Below are positions 58,642-64,000 of a stretch of DNA of 64,000 bases, piece after piece (within the stretch, counting starts at the first letter, position 1; the number at the start of each line of letters is the position of its first letter). A model generated the notes under the pieces. The model had not been told where the DNA came from. It saw only the letters and a program-made list of their open reading frames with translations, and made no database searches. The stretch comes from Streptomyces fructofermentans (lineage in GTDB: Bacteria; Actinomycetota; Actinomycetes; Streptomycetales; Streptomycetaceae), in assembly GCF_014651055.1 (NCBI RefSeq), contig NZ_BMWD01000011.1, positions 160,722-224,721 of the forward strand. The letters run 5' to 3'. The position numbers were made by a program, and so were the translations under genes.

Positions 58642-58795
58642 CTGTCCGCTCCTTGTATGTGCGGGTCTGTGTACTGCTGCTGCTGCCGCGGTACGACGGG
58701 GACTGGTGCTTATGGCCCTGACCTAGGGGGGCGACGTCATCGTCGGCCCCATCCTTCCAGACGTCGCCGGATGCTCCCGACCCCCTGTCCGGCAT

Positions 58796-58824
58796 GCGGG
58801 ACCGGGCCGTCGGCGGGGTCCCGC
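58796..58824 (-). terminator. Possible terminator after pyrE
   Basis: GCGGGACC and GGTCCCGC form an 8-bp perfect stem with a 13-nt loop, 11 bp beyond the pyrE stop. Confidence 0.55.
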
Positions 58825-58834
58825 GGGCGCTACC

Positions 58835-59383
58835 TCAGTCGAGCCCCAACTCGCCCTTGGAGTAGGCGAAGAGGTACGGCACGCCGGCACCGGCCTCGAT
58901 CTTCTCGGCGGCGCCGGTGGCACGGTCGACGATCGTGGCGACGCCCACGACCTCGGCCCCGGCCTCCCGGACGGCCTGGACGGCCTCCAGCGGGGAGCCG
59001 CCCGTGGTCGAGGTGTCCTCGACGACGAGGACGCGGCGGCCCTCGATCCCGGGGCCCTCGACACGGCGCTGCAGACCGTGCGCCTTGGCGGCCTTGCGGA
59101 CGACGAACGCGTCCAGCGTGCGGCCGCTCGCGGCGGCGGCGTGCAGCATGGCCCCGGCGACCGGGTCGGCGCCCATGGTCAGCCCGCCGACGGCGTCGAA
59201 CTCCAGGTCGGCGGTGAGGTCGAGGAGGACCTGGCCGACCAGCGGCGCGGCCTCGCCGTCCAACGTGATCCGGCGCAGGTCGACGTAGTAGTCGGCCTCG
59301 AGACCCGAGGAGAGGGTCACCTTGCCGTGCACCACGGCCTTGTCCTTGATCTGCTGCAGCAGCGCGCCGCGTACGTCCGTCAT
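58835..59383 (-). CDS. pyrE: Orotate phosphoribosyltransferase
   Basis: This 182-aa enzyme makes OMP from orotate and PRPP. It has SSGLEADYYVDLRRITLDG, VGGLTMGADPVAGAMLHAAA, AFVVRKAAKAHG and the PRPP loop VLVVEDTSTTGGSPLEAVQ. It lies 10 bp after the aldose epimerase gene and is probably co-transcribed with it. Confidence 0.96.
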   Translation of the reverse strand: MTDVRGALLQQIKDKAVVHGKVTLSSGLEADYYVDLRRITLDGEAAPLVGQVLLDLTADLEFDAVGGLTMGADPVAGAMLHAAAASGRTLDAFVVRKAAKAHGLQRRVEGPGIEGRRVLVVEDTSTTGGSPLEAVQAVREAGAEVVGVATIVDRATGAAEKIEAGAGVPYLFAYSKGELGLD

Positions 59384-59393
59384 GCCTGTCAGC

Positions 59394-60191
59394 TTAGAGG
59401 CGCCGCCAGGTCCAGGTCGTGGCGGCTTCCAGCGGCTCGATGGGCGTGACGAGGCGGGGCGCGGTGTTCAGGCCGTTCGGCGGGCCGGTCTGCGGCTCCA
59501 CGCACACGGCGGCCTCCTGCTCGTCGTAGACGACGACCCACTCCTCGCGGGAGGCCACCTTCAGCTCCAGCCGGCCCGGCCAGGTGAGGGTGACGTCGAC
59601 GCCGCCGGGCATCCCGAAGCAGTCGTCCCAGGGGCCCGGCAGCGGGTCGACGCGGCGGCCGGTCGGCAGGTGGTCGTCGCCCCGCTCCTCCTGCCAGGCC
59701 GCGGTGAAGTCGATGCGGACGTCCTGAGCGCCGTCGCCGCCGAGGGAGCGGTTGAACCAGGGGTGCCAGCCGATCTGCGCCGGGAAGGAGACGTCGTAGG
59801 TCTCCACCGACATGGTCAGCGACAGGTTGTCCTCGGTCAGGGTGACCGCCTGGGTGACCCGGCCGGAGTACGGCCAGGGGTCGACGAGGTCGTACGTGAT
59901 GACGGCCTCGTCCGCGCTCTTGCGGGCCGTGCTCCAGACGCCGTCGCGGGCGGTGCCGTGGATGGCGTGCGGCGGGGCGTTGAGGGGGAGGGCGTGCGGG
60001 GTGCCGCCGTTCAGGAAGCGGCCCTCGCGGGTCCGTCCGCACCAGGGGACCATCGGGAAGCAGCCGAACTTGTCGCCCTGCCGCAGCAGTTCGGTTCCGG
60101 AGACTCGGAGGCCGGTGACCCGGCCGCCGGCTGCGGGGGACACGGTGGCTTCCGCGTCTCCCGCGGTCAGGGTGATGTCTTCGTTACTCAC
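59394..60191 (-). CDS. Aldose 1-epimerase family protein
   Basis: This 265-aa beta-sandwich protein has GRVTGLRVSGTELL, FPMVPWCGRTREGRF (Arg substrate site), HAIHGTARDGVWS (catalytic His), and QIGWHPWFNRSL (second His), with the acid in VCVEPQTGPPNG. It interconverts sugar anomers or related hexose phosphates. It starts at GTG 60191 and is the promoter-proximal gene of the pair with pyrE. Confidence 0.92.
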   Translation of the reverse strand: MSNEDITLTAGDAEATVSPAAGGRVTGLRVSGTELLRQGDKFGCFPMVPWCGRTREGRFLNGGTPHALPLNAPPHAIHGTARDGVWSTARKSADEAVITYDLVDPWPYSGRVTQAVTLTEDNLSLTMSVETYDVSFPAQIGWHPWFNRSLGGDGAQDVRIDFTAAWQEERGDDHLPTGRRVDPLPGPWDDCFGMPGGVDVTLTWPGRLELKVASREEWVVVYDEQEAAVCVEPQTGPPNGLNTAPRLVTPIEPLEAATTWTWRRL

Positions 60192-60327
60192 GCGAAGACC
60201 CTACTGTCCACGGCACCCGCCCCGCGCCCCTGCCCGACCCGGGCCCCACGATCCCGTCCGCCCGCGACCCGGCCGGGGGACTCGGGCCCACCCGAACCCC
60301 CTGTCTGCGGCCCAGTGGGGGGCGGAT

Positions 60328-60401
60328 CGCGCAGTTCCCCGCGCCCCTGAGGTGACTGAGGCCCACCCCGAGCGCCCTACAGGGGCGCGGGGAACTGCGC
60401 G
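60328..60401. repeat. Inverted pair of the dispersed cgcagttccccgcgcccc element, 21-bp perfect stem
   Basis: Arms 60328-60348 and 60381-60401 are perfectly complementary over 21 bp with a 32-nt loop. The hairpin lies in the 280-bp gap after the SRPBCC gene (stop 60472) and before the epimerase start, where it could terminate the SRPBCC transcript. It shares its core with 40646-40770. No gene is seen in the gap. Confidence 0.85.
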
Positions 60402-60471
60402 GGCAACCACCGGCCCGCCGCACCCGGCAGCGAAACCGCCCACTCCGGGACGCGGGGAAAGGCGGGCGGCG

Positions 60472-61320
60472 TCAGCGACGGCGGCGGAGGGCCCGGCCCA
60501 CCACGATGGCCGAGGCCAGCGCGACGGCGGCGGCAGGCGCGGCCCACCGCAGAGCGGCCCCCGTCCCCGTGGTCACCGGCGCAGGCACGGGCGCGTACCG
60601 CCCCCGCGGAGGCGCATGGTCGACCTCCTCCGCACTCCGGCCGATCATCGTCCGCCGCGCGTGCGCGGCCTCCGCCGGAGCGTCCGGGGCGGGCACGACA
60701 CCCCCGCCGTCCTCCGCATCGACGGCATCGACGGCATCACCGGCATCCGCCTCGAACCCGCCGGCGAAGTCGCCCTCGGCGAAGGGAGCGGGCGCGGACG
60801 GCGGCGGCGGCTCACCCGGCTCACCCCCGCCAACCGAGTCGGCCCCGCCCCCGTCGTCGGAGGCACCTCCGCCGGACCCCGTCACACCCTCATCGGCCGC
60901 GACCACGGCCGACAGTCCTTCCGCGAAACGGTCGAGCAGCCGCGTGCCCGCGGACGACACCGCGTCCGGCGGCAGTTCCGTGACCCGGCCGTCGGCCGAG
61001 GCGCTGCCCGAGACCACGACGGTCGAGCCCTCCTCCGCCGGACGGAGGACCAGCGTCAGTGCCAGCTTCACCGATCCGCTGCCGCGGGCCTCGGTGGCGT
61101 CGGCCTCCACGGCGTACGACCCGTCGTCCCGCGCGGACACCCGCAGCGTCCCGCGGTACGTGATGCTGTGCCCCCCGACCCGCACCTTCAGGCGGCCGGA
61201 GACGGGCGCCGTCCCCGCGTCCTGCTGGAGCCCGGGCACCGCCCGGGCCACCCGCGCGGGATCGGCCAGAGCCTCACGGAGGGACTCGACGGGAACCGGA
61301 ACGAACACCTCATGCTCCAT
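60472..61320 (-). CDS. SRPBCC (CoxG-like) protein with C-terminal membrane anchor
   Basis: This 282-aa protein opens MEHEVFVPVPVESLREALADPARVARAVPGLQQ, the CoxG/SRPBCC start. KVRVGGHSITYRGTLRVSA and ADGRVTELPPDAVSSAGTRLLDRFAEGLSA lie further on (about 1-150). A Gly/Asp/Pro-rich linker follows, and a terminal helix (AAPAAAVALASAIVVGRALRRRR) anchors it in the membrane. CoxG-type proteins assist recruitment of molybdenum enzymes or bind lipids; the partner here is unknown. Confidence 0.85.
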   Translation of the reverse strand: MEHEVFVPVPVESLREALADPARVARAVPGLQQDAGTAPVSGRLKVRVGGHSITYRGTLRVSARDDGSYAVEADATEARGSGSVKLALTLVLRPAEEGSTVVVSGSASADGRVTELPPDAVSSAGTRLLDRFAEGLSAVVAADEGVTGSGGGASDDGGGADSVGGGEPGEPPPPSAPAPFAEGDFAGGFEADAGDAVDAVDAEDGGGVVPAPDAPAEAAHARRTMIGRSAEEVDHAPPRGRYAPVPAPVTTGTGAALRWAAPAAAVALASAIVVGRALRRRR

Positions 61321-61397
61321 GTCGGCCGAGCCTACCCAGACGGCCCGCGACGCGCCCCCGTATGACGGGATTCTCCCGGATCCACCGGCGGAGGGAC

Positions 61398-63008
61398 TCA
61401 GTCGGCGTACCTCGGGTGCACGAGCGTCGACACGGGCAGGCCGGTCAGCCGGGTCCGCTCCGCGGCACGCGCCCCCGCCCGCAGGGACGGCACGTGCGGC
61501 GCGCCGGGCGGCGTCCACAGCCGGGGCCGGGCGCGGGACGCGAGGACGAAGCCCCAGTCGTGCGCGGCACGCGCCGTGCCCGCCCGCGCGCGGTCGTGCC
61601 CGCCGACGGAGTACGGCACGGTCCGCAGCCCGGTCGCCCGGACCGTCGCATCGACCGTCCAGAAGACCCGCGGGCGCGACGCCACGGGCCCGGCGTGCAC
61701 GACGAGCCGCCCGCCGTCCGCGAGGACCCCGCGCGCGAGGCCGTAGAACTCCTGCGAGTACAGCTTCGTACTCGACGTGGCCCCGGGGTCCGGCAGGTCG
61801 GAGACCACCACGTCGTACGTGTCGCGCGGCGCCCGGCGCAGCCAGCCGAACGCGTCCGCGGCGGTCACCCGCACCCGCGGGTCCCGGAACGCGTGGCCGT
61901 TCAGCGCCGAGAGCGCCGGATCGGTGCGGGCCAACTGCACGAACTGCGTGTCGAGTTCGACGACGTCGACCCGTCGCACGTCCCGGTGCAGCAGCACCTC
62001 GCGCACGGCGAGACCGTCGCCGCCGCCGAGCACGAGCACGCGGGTGTTGCGGCCGTTCATCGCCGGCTGCACGAGGGCCCTGTGGTAGCGGCGCTCGTCC
62101 CCGCCGTCGGCCCAGAGCCGTCCGTCGAGGTAGAGGCCGAGCGGGCGGCCGTCGGTGTCACCGGTGAGGACGACCTCCTGGACGTCGGTGTGCAGCGCGA
62201 CCCGTACGTCCTTGCCGTACACCTCCTGCCGCGCGGCGCGTTCGAAGTCGTCGACGAGGACGGCGGCGGAGCCGAGCACCCCCAGCACGGCGAGGTTGGC
62301 GGCGACCAGCAGCCAGCGGGCGCGACGGGTCAGGTCCTGGCGGAACAGGCCGAGGACCAGCGCGCCCCCGGCGATCGCGTTGACCGTGCCGGTGACCAGC
62401 GTCGCCGTCAACTGGCCGAGCAGGGGCAGGAGAAGGAAGGGGAAGGCGAGACCGCCGGCCAGCGCGCCCACGTAATCGGCGGCGAACAGGTCGGCCACCG
62501 CGCCGCCCGCGTCCTGCCGCCGGATGCGCTGGATCAGCTCCATCAGCAGCGGCACCTCGGCACCGATGAGCAGGCCGATGGCGAGCGAGAAGGCGACCAG
62601 GACGTAACTGGAGCCCCCGGTCCACGCCCCGCCCCAGTCGCCGGTCCAGGCGAAGGCCGCGTACAGGGCCATGGCGCTGCACCCGCCGACGAGGGCGAGC
62701 AGCGCCTCGACGGCACCGAACCCGGCGGCGGCCCGGCAGCGCAGGCGTTTGGCGAGGAGGGAGCCGATCCCCATCGCGAAGACCATCACGGACAGGACGA
62801 CGGAGGCCTGGGTGACCGAGTCCCCGATCAAGTACGAGGCGAGGGCGACAAGTTCGAGTTCGTACACGAGTCCGCAGGCGGCGCAGACGAAGACACCCAC
62901 GAGGACGAGGAACCGGCCGGTGGCCGGCCTGACCGGCAGACCCGCCGGGCCCGGACCGCTCCGGGGCGGCGCGGTGCCGGGTGGGGCCGGGGCGTGCGGT
63001 TCGATCAC
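61398..63008 (-). CDS. Membrane-bound spermidine synthase-like aminopropyltransferase
   Basis: This 536-aa protein has about seven membrane helices in residues 30-250 (FLVLVGVFVCAACGLVYELELVALASYL, SVVLSVMVFAMGIGSLLAK, VAFSLAIGLLIGAEVPLLMELI). A soluble aminopropyltransferase domain follows: LYLDGRLWADGGDERRYHRALVQP, VLVLGGGDGLAVREVL (SAM-like site) and DVVVSDLPDPG. Streptomyces commonly encode this fused form. GTG 63008 is the start. Whether it makes spermidine or another polyamine cannot be told. Confidence 0.9.
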   Translation of the reverse strand: MIEPHAPAPPGTAPPRSGPGPAGLPVRPATGRFLVLVGVFVCAACGLVYELELVALASYLIGDSVTQASVVLSVMVFAMGIGSLLAKRLRCRAAAGFGAVEALLALVGGCSAMALYAAFAWTGDWGGAWTGGSSYVLVAFSLAIGLLIGAEVPLLMELIQRIRRQDAGGAVADLFAADYVGALAGGLAFPFLLLPLLGQLTATLVTGTVNAIAGGALVLGLFRQDLTRRARWLLVAANLAVLGVLGSAAVLVDDFERAARQEVYGKDVRVALHTDVQEVVLTGDTDGRPLGLYLDGRLWADGGDERRYHRALVQPAMNGRNTRVLVLGGGDGLAVREVLLHRDVRRVDVVELDTQFVQLARTDPALSALNGHAFRDPRVRVTAADAFGWLRRAPRDTYDVVVSDLPDPGATSSTKLYSQEFYGLARGVLADGGRLVVHAGPVASRPRVFWTVDATVRATGLRTVPYSVGGHDRARAGTARAAHDWGFVLASRARPRLWTPPGAPHVPSLRAGARAAERTRLTGLPVSTLVHPRYAD

Positions 63009-63134
63009 TCAGGGAACGCTACGTCACGGCCCAACCGCTTCCTGTCACCCACACGTGTGGAAACCGCGCACCGGACGCATACGCCTCTCCCGTCCCGGAG
63101 CCGGCCGGCCCCGGACACGGCCGATGCGCGGCGG

Positions 63135-63653
63135 TCAGGCCGGTGCCGCCACCCGTACGCCCACCCGCGTCCGGGTGGCGACCAGTTGGCCGTCCTGCGG
63201 ATACGCGTGCCAGGTGCGCCAGTGCACCTGGCCGTCGTGCCGCTGCGCGAGCATCGCCGTGAACGCGTGCGGGCTGCCGGGGAACACTCCGGCGAGGCCG
63301 TGCGGATGGTCGGCGACCAGTGCGAGCAGTTCCTGCGCCCGCCCGGCGAACGAACCGCGCGACAGCGTCTCGACGCGCGCCGCGAACTCGTACTCCCAGT
63401 CGCCGACACGCTCGGCGACACCGAGCGGCAGCGGGCTGCTGCTGCCGGCGATGCAGGCGACCGTCTCCGAGCAACTGCCCCTCTCCTCCTCCAGAAGCAC
63501 CTGGTGGGACGCGCCGAGCAGTCGCAACTGCAGCTTCGCGCCGGAGAGTTCGAGGTCGAGCGTCGCGAGCGCGGACAGCGGCTCGCGCCCCAGGGCCCAG
63601 GCCAGATCGGCCGCGCGTGTGTCGGTGTAGGCGGTGTTGAGGGTCGTGAGCAT
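63135..63653 (-). CDS. DUF2617 protein
   Basis: This 172-aa cytoplasmic protein begins MLTTLNTAYTDTRAADLAWALGREPLSALATLDLEL and contains GASHQVLLEEERGSCSETVACI and VQWRTWHAYPQDGQLVATRT-type sequence (HWRTWHAYPQDG). DUF2617 proteins regularly sit beside the spermidine-synthase-like gene in Streptomyces; function unknown. ATG 63653 is chosen; the longer upstream frame lacks similarity. Confidence 0.88.
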   Translation of the reverse strand: MLTTLNTAYTDTRAADLAWALGREPLSALATLDLELSGAKLQLRLLGASHQVLLEEERGSCSETVACIAGSSSPLPLGVAERVGDWEYEFAARVETLSRGSFAGRAQELLALVADHPHGLAGVFPGSPHAFTAMLAQRHDGQVHWRTWHAYPQDGQLVATRTRVGVRVAAPA

Positions 63654-64000
63654 GGGTCGGCTCCGCTGCACGCAAAAGAGTGGGGTCGGTCCGCCGCACC
63701 CCGGTCGGCGCCGGGCGATTTCGGCCCGGTCGGCCAGGTCAGAAGGAAGGTCCGGGGTCTGCGTCGGCGAATACGAGGGAATCATGAACAGCGCGTCCGC
63801 CACAGCGTTTTTACCCAACTTCGTAGGGTTTCCATCCCCCCGAGGGCCCTACAGCTCAACTGTTCACGTAGGAAGTGCGCTCATCCCGCACGTGCGCGCC
63901 CTCGCGCCCCTCGGCACGCTCGGCGCCCACCGGGCCGCCGGGCCCGCACGATCCCCCGGAAAACCCCGGCACACGGGCGCGGCTCCCGGGCCACTGGCAC
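63654..64000. other. Intergenic sequence to window end
   Basis: These 347 bp upstream of the DUF2617 gene contain no supported ORF. Around 63800-63850 the sequence is A/T-richer (gcgtttttacccaacttcgtaggg), a possible promoter region for the minus-strand gene. Confidence 0.4.

Overview
This is a stretch of high-GC Streptomyces chromosome, with strong third-position GC bias, frequent GTG starts, ATGA/GTGA translational overlaps and leaderless starts. Apart from one short degraded element it looks like core chromosome. From memory, the gene order from the sigma factor/asd/ask block to fba/pyrE matches the S. coelicolor region around SCO3613-SCO3656 (ask, recR, purA, tryptophan-to-anthranilate genes, fba, pyrE). 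I could not align it.

Left part (1-5.7 kb): the start of a GatB/YqeY gene, a metallophosphoesterase, a Pr6Pr membrane protein and tRNA-Pro(CGG). A broken tyrosine-recombinase gene lies directly downstream of the tRNA, most likely the scar of a pSAM2-type integrative element. It is followed by an unrecognised protein and a sigma factor/CU044_5270 pair.

5.9-15.7 kb is a complete type II polyketide spore-pigment (whiE/sch/cur-like) locus. Seven co-directional, mostly overlapping genes encode SchA/CurD-like, cupin, KS-alpha, KS-beta, ACP, aromatase/cyclase and TcmI-like cyclase. A divergent FAD hydroxylase carries an unusual collagen-like linker. A beta-helix protein and a methyltransferase converge on the cluster and end at a shared 19-bp hairpin. 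This is not where whiE sits in S. coelicolor.

15.7-28.3 kb: a secreted lamin-tail protein with 22 pentapeptide repeats, a Tat-exported beta-propeller, a two-gene permease module with a His-rich loop, a 748-aa two-Rossmann channel-like protein, an S9 peptidase, SURF1, and an ECF-type sigma factor overlapping a large low-complexity membrane protein.

28.6-44.5 kb is housekeeping: asd-ask (with an internal start for a regulatory beta subunit), a DUF5063 protein, recR, ybaB, a SLATT-like membrane protein, a Ser/Thr kinase, a PfpI/MarR pair, an aminotransferase, a GntR regulator, purA and a degenerate diacylglycerol-kinase-like gene.

44.7-64 kb: a GbsR/MarR-controlled ABC exporter, a P450, a NarL two-component system, and tryptophan catabolism (formamidase-like hydrolase, kynureninase, tryptophan dioxygenase) with a TetR regulator inside it. 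These are followed by a DUF3151 protein, an MFS pump, fba, pyrE, an aldose 1-epimerase, an SRPBCC membrane protein, a membrane spermidine synthase and a DUF2617 protein. Many gene ends carry strong perfect hairpins, listed as terminators. Locus tags and literature parallels are from memory, and all functions are inferred from sequence.
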